This document shows, in pieces, positions 6,947 through 13,974 of a DNA stretch of 24,889 nt. The notes under the pieces are model-generated. The model searched no databases, was not told the DNA's origin, and saw nothing but the letters and a program-made list of their open reading frames with translations. Position 1 is the first letter of the stretch. The number at the start of each line of letters is the position of its first letter. The DNA comes from JAVBMP01 sp031552195 (lineage in GTDB: Bacteria > Desulfobacterota > Desulfovibrionia > Desulfovibrionales > Desulfovibrionaceae), in the NCBI GenBank assembly GCA_031552195.1, contig JAVBMT010000032.1:1-24889 (forward strand), read 5' to 3'. The position numbers and the translations under genes were made by a program.

Positions 6947-8082
6947 AAGCCGCCGTGGCGGCAAGCGGCGGTGCGGACAGCCTTTACGCCCTTGTTGCTT
7001 TAAGAGAAAGCGGCTTCGACGTTTTCGCCCTGCATGGAATTTTCCTGCCCGCTTTTTTGCGCCCGACGGGCTATGCCGATATGTTGGAAGAACTCGAACG
7101 GACCTGCTCCAGGCTGGGCGTTCCCGTGCATATTTTCGACCTGTCGGAGCTTTTCACCGCCCGGGTGATGCTTCCCTTCGCGCGGGCCTACACCGCCGGT
7201 TTCACTCCGAACCCTTGCGCCTTGTGCAACGCCGCGCTGAAGTTCGGCGCGCTGCTGGAAAAGGCTGAAGAATTGGGGGCCGCCGTTATGGCCACTGGCC
7301 ACTATGTAAGGCGGGAAAACGGAAAAATTTATGCCGGGGCGGACCCGGGCAAAGATCAGAGCTATTTTCTAGCCCTTACGCCTGAAACCGCTCTGGCGAA
7401 GGCTGTTTTTCCGCTTGGCGGCCTGCGTAAAAATGAAGTTTTGGCGGAACTGGCCCGGCGGGGTCTGACCCCGCCGCAAAAAGCGGAGAGCCAGGAAATA
7501 TGTTTCGTTCCGCCTGAAGGCTATCAGGCCTTGCTGCCGGAACTGGCGGAAAGGTTCAGCCTGAAACTTTCCGGGCCCGGGCCTATACGCCTGATTGACG
7601 CCAGTTCGCCCGGCGGGCCTGGTGGCGCGTCCAGGCATGTGGGCAAATGGGGCGGGCACAAAGGGCTTTGGCAATATACCGAAGGGCAGAGAAGAGGGCT
7701 TGGGCTGGCATATGCCGAACCACTTTACGTCTTGGGCAAAGACCGCGCGGATAACGCGCTGCTGGTCGGGCCGAAAGCGTCGCTGGGCGGGCGGAGTTGC
7801 CGTTGCGGCGAGCTGAATTTTTTCGCCGGGCCGGAAGAGATTTGCGGCGGAGCCTTCCGCCTGTTCGCCCGCACCCGCTACCGCCAGGCCGCATTGCCGG
7901 TTCAGGCGGAGTTTTGCGGCTCTGGGCCGGACGCGCGGATGGAGCTTGTTTTTGAGCGGCGTGAGGATATTGGGGCTCCGGGTCAGATCGCCGCTGTTTA
8001 CGCCCTGCCGGGCGAAGAAAATTTCGATCCGAAAGCCCTGCGCCTTATGGCTGGCGGCATTATAGAACAAACCGGGCGATAA
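6943..8082 (+). CDS. mnmA: tRNA-specific 2-thiouridylase MnmA
   Basis: Cytosolic enzyme that adenylates and thiolates U34 of tRNAs for Lys, Glu and Gln, taking sulfur from a relay protein. The PP-loop SGGADS (8-13), the nucleophile region NPCALCN (catalytic Cys95), TGHYVR (118-123), KDQSYFL (137-143), the second catalytic cysteine in SQEICF (Cys187), and the central 'YTEGQRRGLG' plus 'YVLGKD' segments are all present. Length 379 aa is close to the family's 360-370; the excess is a Gly/Pro/Ser-rich insertion near 225-235. The start is uncertain: TTG at 6943 overlaps the previous TGA (TTGA), while GTG at 6955 would shorten the protein by four residues and still keep the PP-loop. The close packing behind the carboxylase genes implies co-transcription. 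Confidence 0.93.
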   Translation: MKAAVAASGGADSLYALVALRESGFDVFALHGIFLPAFLRPTGYADMLEELERTCSRLGVPVHIFDLSELFTARVMLPFARAYTAGFTPNPCALCNAALKFGALLEKAEELGAAVMATGHYVRRENGKIYAGADPGKDQSYFLALTPETALAKAVFPLGGLRKNEVLAELARRGLTPPQKAESQEICFVPPEGYQALLPELAERFSLKLSGPGPIRLIDASSPGGPGGASRHVGKWGGHKGLWQYTEGQRRGLGLAYAEPLYVLGKDRADNALLVGPKASLGGRSCRCGELNFFAGPEEICGGAFRLFARTRYRQAALPVQAEFCGSGPDARMELVFERREDIGAPGQIAAVYALPGEENFDPKALRLMAGGIIEQTGR

Positions 8083-8090
8083 CGGCGCGA

Positions 8091-8618
8091 ATGAAAGTTA
8101 TAAAAGTTAAAGCGGTTCCCACGGGTTCGATCAGCGCGGCGGACCTCTCTCCGGTGGATTACTTTGATGTTTACGGCGTGAAAGCAGTTTTTGCGGATCC
8201 GATAGAAGAAATCGCCCGGAATTTTTTTACAATGCCGGTTTGGGTGTTGTGGCTATTGAGATTACGCAATCTGCTGGTAAAACCTTTTGGGCTGGCTGCG
8301 GAAATTCCGAAAACAGACGCGAACGGCGCAAGAACTGGAGCGGTTGGAAACGGCGAACTGGTTTTTCCGATCATTGCCCGTAATGAAAAAGAGCTGGTAA
8401 CCGGCTTTAACGACAAGCATCTGGAGTTTCGTTTTTCCCTGCTGGCGGAAAAGGCGAACGGCGTCCTTTACGCCATTACGCTGGTGAAATTCAATAACGC
8501 CTTTGGGCGCGTATACTTTACGCTGATAAAGCCGTTCCATAAAATTATAATAAAAAGTTTTTTGCGGCGTTATTCAAAAAAAGGTGATCGCTCCGGCATT
8601 TCTGACGGTAACGGTTAA
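8091..8618 (+). CDS. DUF2867-type protein (175 aa)
   Basis: Starts eight bases after the mnmA stop, so it is probably the last gene of the operon. It resembles the DUF2867 family: an early 'DYFDVYGV' segment, a mid-protein amphipathic region ('FFTMPVWVLWLLRLRNLLV'), a strand block ('ELVFPIIARNEKELVTGFND', 'LEFRFSLL') and a C-terminal 'FGRVYFTLIKPFHKIIIKSFLRRY'. The late strand-helix pattern is like the START/SRPBCC lipid- or ligand-binding folds. The biochemical role of the family is not known to me. It ends in a short basic, Ser/Gly-rich tail. The stop codon lies inside the left arm of a probable terminator. Confidence 0.72.
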   Translation: MKVIKVKAVPTGSISAADLSPVDYFDVYGVKAVFADPIEEIARNFFTMPVWVLWLLRLRNLLVKPFGLAAEIPKTDANGARTGAVGNGELVFPIIARNEKELVTGFNDKHLEFRFSLLAEKANGVLYAITLVKFNNAFGRVYFTLIKPFHKIIIKSFLRRYSKKGDRSGISDGNG

Positions 8619-8645
8619 AAGCCAAGTGCGCCAGGGCGTTTTAAC
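8614..8645 (+). terminator. Probable terminator of the accC-to-DUF2867 operon
   Basis: GTTAAAAGCC (8614-8623) pairs with GGC-G-TTTTAAC (8635-8645) with a single bulged base. The stem contains the TAA stop codon of the DUF2867 gene, and its 3' arm supplies the T-run. It is followed by 172 bases without a recognised gene before the methyltransferase. Confidence 0.4.
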
Positions 8646-8771
8646 TTTGAAAAAGTTTAAATGTCCTTTAGCGTATGCCCGCAAGCGAGCAGCGCGGCGT
8701 GTCTTTAGAACTTTTTCGCTTTGAGATGGTTGCTTAACGGCTGGCAAAACCCGCCTAAGCCAAAACCGATT

Positions 8772-8790
8772 TTTGCAGAGATATTGCAAA
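8772..8790. promoter_or_regulatory. Inverted repeat upstream of the methyltransferase, candidate operator
   Basis: TTTGCA-N7-TGCAAA is a perfect 6-7-6 inverted repeat ending 26 bases before the methyltransferase ATG. Its spacing suits a dimeric helix-turn-helix regulator. No well-spaced sigma70 promoter was found with it. Chance cannot be excluded. Confidence 0.3.
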
Positions 8791-8816
8791 GTTAAAAAAT
8801 GCTCTAATGAGGGGCT

Positions 8817-9392
8817 ATGCTGAAAAAAGTTTTACACGTCGGGTCCGGGCCCAAAATAGATCCGGCTTCAGGCCAGCCTTCCAAGCTCCACTCCACCTTT
8901 CAGGGGACGGACTGGCAGGAAGTGCGCCTTGACCTGAACCCGGAAGTGCTTCCGGATATAGTGGCCTCCATTACCGACATGGGCGTGGTAGGAGCCGGAA
9001 CTTTCGACGCCCTCTATTCCTCTCATAACCTGGAACACCTTTACCCGCATGAAGTGCCGCTGGCCCTGGCGGAATTCCGCCGCGTGCTCAAGCCGCACGG
9101 CTTCGCGCTCATCACTCTGCCTGATTTGCGGCAGGTCGCCCGCAGCATAGCCGAGGGGCGCGAAGAAGACGCCGTGCTTATGACCAACCGCGGCCCGATC
9201 ACTCCGCTGGACATACTCTACGGATTCAGGCCTTTTCTTGAAGCGGGAAATCTTTTTATGGCCCATCGTTTCGCGTTTACGGATAAGACCCTGCGAGCGG
9301 CCCTGGAAAATGCGGGATTTCAGCAGGTAAGCATTGAAGCGGACGAAGAATTCAATTTATGGGCGGCCGCTTCACCTGAAAAAATGGCATAA
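8817..9392 (+). CDS. Class I SAM-dependent methyltransferase (191 aa)
   Basis: Small Rossmann-fold methyltransferase of the Methyltransf_11 type. Motif I is VLHVGSGP (5-12), the acidic residue of motif II is in 'RLDLNP' (37-42), and 'FDALYSSHNLEHLYPHEV' followed by 'EFRRVLKPHGFALITLPDL' (63-105) is the classic post-I/motif III block. A GAGGGG site lies 4 bases before the ATG. It stands alone between two intergenic regions of 170-200 bases, so its substrate cannot be read from neighbours; enzymes of this kind act on lipids, glycans or small metabolites. Confidence 0.87.
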   Translation: MLKKVLHVGSGPKIDPASGQPSKLHSTFQGTDWQEVRLDLNPEVLPDIVASITDMGVVGAGTFDALYSSHNLEHLYPHEVPLALAEFRRVLKPHGFALITLPDLRQVARSIAEGREEDAVLMTNRGPITPLDILYGFRPFLEAGNLFMAHRFAFTDKTLRAALENAGFQQVSIEADEEFNLWAAASPEKMA

Positions 9393-9561
9393 ATTCAGCC
9401 CGCTAATAAAAAATGTGGGAATGGCCTAATAATACTTACTTTTTTTCCGATAATTGGATATATGTTTTTTCAAGGTTGATTCAGTAGCTATGTATATGGC
9501 TTGGATATGCTTATGGGAACCTGACCCGTGAGCGGCCGATTTTTTCATAAAGGTTTTTTAT

Positions 9562-10245
9562 ATGTCGCAAACAGCTCCCCGCGCCCATAGGCGTGATACG
9601 TCCCCGCATGTTGACGCCCCGGTAGGGTCGCGCATGCTTTTGCGCCTGGGTCTGCCTTCCGATAGCGCGGATATAGGCGAAGTGAACGCGGAACTGGCAG
9701 GGTTGAGCCATTATGAATTTCTGCTGCTCAAACTTCCCCCTTTGCCGGGGTTGCGCACACGGCTGATGCCCGGCACCACCCTGACCATACGCTTCATTCA
9801 TAACGGGGAAGCCTGCGTTTACCGCGGTGAACTTATTTCACATGTCAGCAAGCCAAGCTTGATGATATTTGCGTCTTACCCCTCCACCATGGATGTACTG
9901 CCCCTGCGCGACCACCGGCGCACGGTATGCACCCTGCCGGTAATGGCCACCAGCCGCTTCGGAGATTTCAAAGGAGTGGTCTGCGATATCAGCATGGGCG
10001 GGTGCCAGGCGGTGTTTGATTCAAAAAACAATCCGGCCATCAGGCAGATCAAGGCTGACGAACCCATCACCCTGCAAATGACTTTGGGTCCGGAATCTTC
10101 CAATATGCGCGTTCTATGCACCGTACGCAGCGTAAACTCCGAAAAATTCCGCCTGACCATGGGGCTGGCCTTTGAAAACCCGGAAGACTCCTTCCTGACC
10201 TCTTTGACCTCCTTTTTGGACAGCGCGCAGATATTGTCCGTCTGA
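9562..10245 (+). CDS. PilZ-domain protein with YcgR-like N-terminal domain (227 aa)
   Basis: Probable cyclic-di-GMP receptor in the cytosol. Residues about 20-110 form a strand-rich domain resembling the YcgR/PilZN N-terminal domain ('GTTLTIRFIHNGEACVYRGELI'). The C-terminal PilZ domain has both ligand motifs: RxxxR at Arg116-Arg120 and DxSxxG at Asp142-Gly147 ('DISMGG'). There is no signal peptide or membrane span. The ATG at 9562 is preceded by AAAGG. It is followed 24 bases later by the Gate-family membrane protein and may be co-transcribed with it. No flagellar or GGDEF/EAL gene is adjacent, so the controlled output is not evident. Confidence 0.88.
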   Translation: MSQTAPRAHRRDTSPHVDAPVGSRMLLRLGLPSDSADIGEVNAELAGLSHYEFLLLKLPPLPGLRTRLMPGTTLTIRFIHNGEACVYRGELISHVSKPSLMIFASYPSTMDVLPLRDHRRTVCTLPVMATSRFGDFKGVVCDISMGGCQAVFDSKNNPAIRQIKADEPITLQMTLGPESSNMRVLCTVRSVNSEKFRLTMGLAFENPEDSFLTSLTSFLDSAQILSV

Positions 10246-10269
10246 CAATTTTCAGTTACAAAGGCGGCC

Positions 10270-11229
10270 ATGGAAACCCTGCTTGACTGGGGCCTTTTAT
10301 GGCCCCGCCTTTTTTCCCCCTTGCTACGCCTTCTGCTTTTCATGTCTTGCGGCCTGCTGCTGGCCAATTTGCTTGAAGCCATGCACTGGATGCGTTTTAT
10401 AGCCAGAATGGCCGCCCCTCTGGTGCGCCTCGGGCACATGGGCGAAAGCGCGGCAGCTTCTTTCGCCCTGGCCTTTTTTTCCCCGTCTTCCGCGAACGCG
10501 GTTTTGGCTGAAGCGCACAAGAGCGGCAAAATAAACAGGCGCGAGGTCGTTCTGGCCAATCTTTTCAATAGCACACCGGCTTACCTGGTGCATTTGCCGT
10601 CTCTTTTCATGCTGGCCTTTTCCTTGCTCGGGCCTTTGGCTTTAGTGTATATCGGGCTGACTTTTCTGGCTTCATGCTTGCGCACTGTGGGCACGGCCCT
10701 GGCCGGATTTTTCTTGCTGCCGCCTGTGGGCGGAGTTGAACAAAAGCCGGAGCGGGAAAAGACGGATTGGAGGAAAATGTGGGCTCTTACCCTGAAACGT
10801 TTCAAACGGCGTTTCAGCCGCATGGTTATGATTACCGTTCCGATTTACTGCGCATTTTTTCTTATGCAGCATTTCGGCTGGTTTGCCGTCGCGGAAGAAT
10901 TTATGGCCGCCCATCTGGGGGTTCTGGATTTTCTCAAGCCGCAGGCCCTGAGCGTAGTTGCTATTTATATCGCGGCGGAAAACGGGGCGGCCCTTTCCGC
11001 CGCCGCCGCCCTTAAAGACAGCGGCTCCCTCCTGCCCGCGGAAATAGTCCTGGCCTTGATGGTGGGCAATATCCTTTCTTCTCCGATACGCGCCGTGCGC
11101 CACCAGTTTCCTTCCTACGCCGGTTTTTTCTCCCCCGGCCTGGCCCTGCTGCTGGTTATTATGAATCAGCTCTGGCGCGCCGCCAGTCTTGTTCTCGTAG
11201 CCTGGCTATATTACGCCGGCATTTTTTAA
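10270..11229 (+). CDS. Nucleoside-recognition (Gate) domain integral membrane protein (319 aa)
   Basis: Polytopic inner-membrane protein with about seven to eight hydrophobic segments. Features typical of the Gate/SpmA-SpmB-like nucleoside-recognition family are two homologous halves separated by a charged loop (about 157-170), the polar 'FFSPSSANAVLAEAHKSGKI' motif in the first half, and 'AAENGAALSAAAALKDSGSL' and 'GNILSSPIRAVRHQFPSY' in the second half. The transported or sensed substrate is not known for this subfamily. It starts 24 bases after the PilZ gene and converges on mnmE. A link to purine salvage at 1081-1938 is tempting only by family name. Confidence 0.82.
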   Translation: METLLDWGLLWPRLFSPLLRLLLFMSCGLLLANLLEAMHWMRFIARMAAPLVRLGHMGESAAASFALAFFSPSSANAVLAEAHKSGKINRREVVLANLFNSTPAYLVHLPSLFMLAFSLLGPLALVYIGLTFLASCLRTVGTALAGFFLLPPVGGVEQKPEREKTDWRKMWALTLKRFKRRFSRMVMITVPIYCAFFLMQHFGWFAVAEEFMAAHLGVLDFLKPQALSVVAIYIAAENGAALSAAAALKDSGSLLPAEIVLALMVGNILSSPIRAVRHQFPSYAGFFSPGLALLLVIMNQLWRAASLVLVAWLYYAGIF

Positions 11230-11242
11230 CTTTAAAAAAGCC

Positions 11243-11274
11243 GAAAAACGTCAGCGAAGGCCCACGCGTTTTTC
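11243..11274. terminator. Hairpin between convergent Gate-family gene and mnmE
   Basis: GAAAAACG (11243-11250) pairs with CGTTTTTC (11267-11274), giving an 8-bp stem with A-run and T-run on opposite arms. It sits in the 73-base gap between two converging genes, so a bidirectional terminator is the simplest reading. The stem is AT-rich and modest. Confidence 0.4.
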
Positions 11275-11302
11275 CGGGCGGCCCTTGACGATCGTTGGCC
11301 GG

Positions 11303-12739
11303 TTATTTGCCGAGGCAGAAGGAAGAGAACACCTGGTTCAGAATATCTTGAGAACTGCTGTGCCCGCTGATGGCGGAGAGGAATTCGGCGGCCGCGTCAA
11401 GATGCACGCTGAGCAGTTCACCGGGCAGGGCGAATTCGGCCCCGGCGCGCAGTTTTTCAAGCTCGGCAAGGGCCTGCTCAAGTTGGCGGGCCTGACGCAG
11501 GTTGGGGGCGGGCGCGTCGCATGGGCCGCTGTTGCCGTTGCCATGCAATGCGAAAATTTTATCTCTGGCGGCTGAAAGCAGATTTTCCAGCCCGAGCGCG
11601 TTTTTGGCGGAAACGCCAAAGCAGGGAAGGCCTGTAAAAACCGCAAAGGCGCGCTCCAGGTCTTTTTCCGGCAGTAAATCTATTTTGTTGAGGACGATGA
11701 CTGTCTTGTCGGCGTCGAGGCCTTGCGCCGCTTTCCGTACGGCTTGCCCGGCCCTGTCCGCTTCAAGGGCGGCGGCGTCCAGCACCAGCATGACAAGGTC
11801 CGCTTCGCGGCAAAGCTCCCTGGCCCTGCGCACCCCTTCGGCCTCGGCGCTGTCCGGCGTCTCGCGCAGTCCGGCGGTATCCACAAGCCGCAGGGGCAAT
11901 CCGTTCAGGTCGATTTGCTCTTCAATGAAATCGCGGGTGGTGCCCGCGTAGGGTGAAACAATGGCCCTTTCCCGGCCCAGAATCGCGTTCAGCAGGCTGG
12001 ATTTTCCGGCGTTGACCGGGCCGGCCAGCACCAGCATGGCTCCTTCGCGCACTAAGGCGGCGCGTTTGTGCGCGTCCAGCAGGGCGTGGACGTCAGAAAT
12101 CAGTCTGAGCAATTTTTCCTGAAACAGCTCGCTTTCCGGCTGGCTGGCGGATTCAGAAGCGTCTTCATCCGGAAAGTCCAGTTGCAGGCAAAGGTGGGCG
12201 CGCAAAAAATCCAGATCGCCGCGCATAGCCAGCACCTTGTCAGCCAACCCCCCTTGCAGTTTTTGCCCGGCCAGCCGCACCCCCTCCATGGTCGGCGCGG
12301 CTATTATTTCTGCCACCGCCTCTGCCTGGCTCAGGTCAAGGCGGCCGTTAAGGAAGGCCCGGCGCGTGAATTCACCTGGTTCAGCCAGCCTGGCCCCTGC
12401 CTCCAGGGTTGCCTGAAGCACGGCCTGGGGCACGGCGCTTCCGCCGTGGCAATGTATTTCCACGCAATCTTCTCCGCTGAAGGAGCGCGGGCCAGGCAGA
12501 TGCACGGCCATAACCTCGTCCAGGGCTTCGCCCTTAGGGCTGTGCAGCCAGCCGTAGTGCAGGGTGCGCGGCTTGAAGGCGAAGGGGAGAGCGTTGTTCC
12601 GGTAATGTGGGCCGGGGCGGAAAAGTTCCTGCAGAATGCCCAGGCTGCGCTGGCCGCTTAAACGGATGATAGCCACCGCTCCCTGTCCGGGGGCGGTGGC
12701 TATCGCGGCGATAGTGTCGGAAGAAAGCGGAACTGGCAT
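11303..12739 (-). CDS. mnmE: tRNA uridine-5-carboxymethylaminomethyl modification GTPase MnmE
   Basis: GTPase that works with MnmG to install the (carboxymethyl)aminomethyl group at C5 of wobble U34. The N-terminal folate-binding domain (1-120) is followed by a helical domain, the inserted G domain with GPVNAGKS (240-247), TTRDF (267-271), DTAG (287-290) and NKID (351-354), and the C-terminal FCLGK with the functionally needed Cys475. At 478 aa it is slightly longer than E. coli MnmE (454); the excess is in the helical part near 190-205 and around 398-415 (Gly/Asn/Pro-rich). It is the last gene of the - strand rpmH-rnpA-yidD-yidC-jag-mnmE block. Its partner mnmG is not the next gene, as it is in many bacteria, but lies about 10 kb away. 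Confidence 0.96.
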   Translation of the reverse strand: MPVPLSSDTIAAIATAPGQGAVAIIRLSGQRSLGILQELFRPGPHYRNNALPFAFKPRTLHYGWLHSPKGEALDEVMAVHLPGPRSFSGEDCVEIHCHGGSAVPQAVLQATLEAGARLAEPGEFTRRAFLNGRLDLSQAEAVAEIIAAPTMEGVRLAGQKLQGGLADKVLAMRGDLDFLRAHLCLQLDFPDEDASESASQPESELFQEKLLRLISDVHALLDAHKRAALVREGAMLVLAGPVNAGKSSLLNAILGRERAIVSPYAGTTRDFIEEQIDLNGLPLRLVDTAGLRETPDSAEAEGVRRARELCREADLVMLVLDAAALEADRAGQAVRKAAQGLDADKTVIVLNKIDLLPEKDLERAFAVFTGLPCFGVSAKNALGLENLLSAARDKIFALHGNGNSGPCDAPAPNLRQARQLEQALAELEKLRAGAEFALPGELLSVHLDAAAEFLSAISGHSSSQDILNQVFSSFCLGK

Positions 12740-12836
12740 GGTACCTGGAGCGTCTTAATGTTGAAATGTTCTTTGCGGGTTGACTTGCCGCCGCAAAAAG
12801 CCGGTCATTTTACCGGGATACCCACGGCCTGGCCCT

Positions 12837-12870
12837 GTGCCAAAGGCACGCCGCCAACGGGCGCGCCTTT
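12837..12870 (-). promoter_or_regulatory. Two mutually exclusive hairpins between jag and mnmE
   Basis: Read on the - strand, AAAGGCGCGCC (12870-12860) pairs with GGCGTGCCTTT (12852-12842), 11 bp with one G-U. The second arm can instead form GTGCC-TTT-GGCAC (12849-12837). The two structures share bases 12842-12849, so they exclude each other, as in an attenuator. No U-run follows on the - strand. On the + strand the larger stem is followed by CTCGTTTTT. Confidence 0.35.
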
Positions 12871-12887
12871 CTCGTTTTTAAGATGCC

Positions 12888-13946
12888 CTACTTGCGTTTG
12901 GGCGCAATGACCACGCGCTTCAGCGAGCCTTCGCCTTTGCTGTGGGTTTGCACCTCGGCATCGTCTTGCAGAACCAGGTGAACGACCCTGCGCTGATAAG
13001 CGCTCATGGGTTTGGTGGATTGGGCCTTGCCGCTCTCTTTCACTTTGGCGGACAGTTCAAGGGCCAGTTCGCGCAGTTTGTCATTCTGGCGCTCACGGTA
13101 GTCTCCGGCGTCTATCTGCACGCGCAATGAAGCCTGCATGCGGCGCGAGACGATGCAACTGGCCAGATATTGCAGGGCGCTGAGGGTTTGCCCGTCGCGC
13201 CCGATCAGCAGGCCGGGGTTTTCCACCTGGCTGATAAGCACAAAAATGCGGTCGCGCCCGAATTCAATTTCGTAAGTGGCCTCGGGGCCGACTATGCCTT
13301 CAGCCATTTTGCGCACGGCTTCCAGCACAACTTCGCGCAGCTCGTTCTGATTGAGCGATTCCGGCGAAACGCCGCTGAAAGACGCCTGCTCTTCGGCTTC
13401 AGAGGGATCAAGCACGGCATCGCCGTAAACTTCTTCCTGTTTGGCAGGCTCTTTGGAAACGGGGCGAGGCTTGCCGGCCGGTTTGTTGCGCTGCCCGCGC
13501 GAATGGCGTTCCGCATCTTTATCGGCTTTTTCGCGCGGTTCCGGCTTTTCTTTACGCTGGTTTCCAGCGGGTTTTCCGGTTCCGTTTCTGGCGTGAGCGG
13601 GCTCTTCAGGAGTTTTTTCAGGCGCGCCGGGCTGCTCAGCCTGCTCCTGCTTTTTTTCCGGTTGGTTTTTCTTTTCCGCGTGATTTTTCACTGGTTTGGG
13701 GGCCTGGCTTTCTTCCTTGCCGCGCGAGCGGGCCAACGAAGCCAATTCTTTGGCGTCCATGGTAGGAACCTGGGCGCGGCGGGCGCGTATCGTGGCCTTT
13801 TTCGCCCCAACCAGCCCGAAAATACCGGATTTGGCGTCATTGACTATTTCTATTTCCAGCTTCTCGCGCTCCGCGCTGTAAAAAGCGCAGGCTTCGGCGA
13901 TGGCCTCGTTCAGGGTGCGTCCCTTGAATTCAATATATTCGCTCAT
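12888..13946 (-). CDS. jag: Jag/KhpB RNA-binding protein (Jag_N-KH-R3H)
   Basis: RNA-binding protein encoded next to the membrane insertase; in other bacteria this family (Jag, EloR, KhpB) influences cell elongation and binds many transcripts. Residues 1-52 are the Jag_N domain ('YIEFKGRTLNEAIAEAC', 'SGIFGLVGAKKA'). Residues about 65-190 are a long Lys/Glu/Pro-rich, probably disordered linker. The KH domain follows at about 205-278, with the GRDG loop at 249-252, and the R3H domain at about 285-345, with Arg319-x3-His323. The 352-aa length is larger than Gram-positive Jag because of the linker. It starts 28 bases after yidC; AAGGA lies 7 bases before the ATG, directly behind a 14-bp palindrome. 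Confidence 0.94.
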   Translation of the reverse strand: MSEYIEFKGRTLNEAIAEACAFYSAEREKLEIEIVNDAKSGIFGLVGAKKATIRARRAQVPTMDAKELASLARSRGKEESQAPKPVKNHAEKKNQPEKKQEQAEQPGAPEKTPEEPAHARNGTGKPAGNQRKEKPEPREKADKDAERHSRGQRNKPAGKPRPVSKEPAKQEEVYGDAVLDPSEAEEQASFSGVSPESLNQNELREVVLEAVRKMAEGIVGPEATYEIEFGRDRIFVLISQVENPGLLIGRDGQTLSALQYLASCIVSRRMQASLRVQIDAGDYRERQNDKLRELALELSAKVKESGKAQSTKPMSAYQRRVVHLVLQDDAEVQTHSKGEGSLKRVVIAPKRK

Positions 13947-13959
13947 GCTTTGTCCTTAC

Positions 13960-13973
13960 TTCCGGCGCCGGAA
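13960..13973 (-). repeat. 14-bp perfect palindrome in the yidC-jag junction
   Basis: TTCCGGCGCCGGAA is perfectly self-complementary with no central spacer. It begins one base after the yidC stop and ends 13 bases before the jag start. It could fold as a small hairpin in mRNA or be a DNA site. No T-tract is present. Confidence 0.5.
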
Positions 13974-13974
13974 A

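Noticed and set aside
8574..8789. 71-codon frame on the - strand across the gap after the DUF2867 gene
   Set aside because: Overlaps the end of a better supported gene, has unusual Arg/Trp-rich composition and no family resemblance.
9502..9517. TGGCTTGGATATGCTT upstream of the soluble PilZ gene, resembling a sigma54 -24/-12 promoter
   Set aside because: The distance between the GG and GC elements is one base too short for a functional sigma54 site, and the -24 element is otherwise weak.
11230..11302. tRNA or small RNA gene in the gap between the Gate-family gene and mnmE
   Set aside because: Too short and without T-loop or acceptor pairing; only a weak terminator stem is seen.
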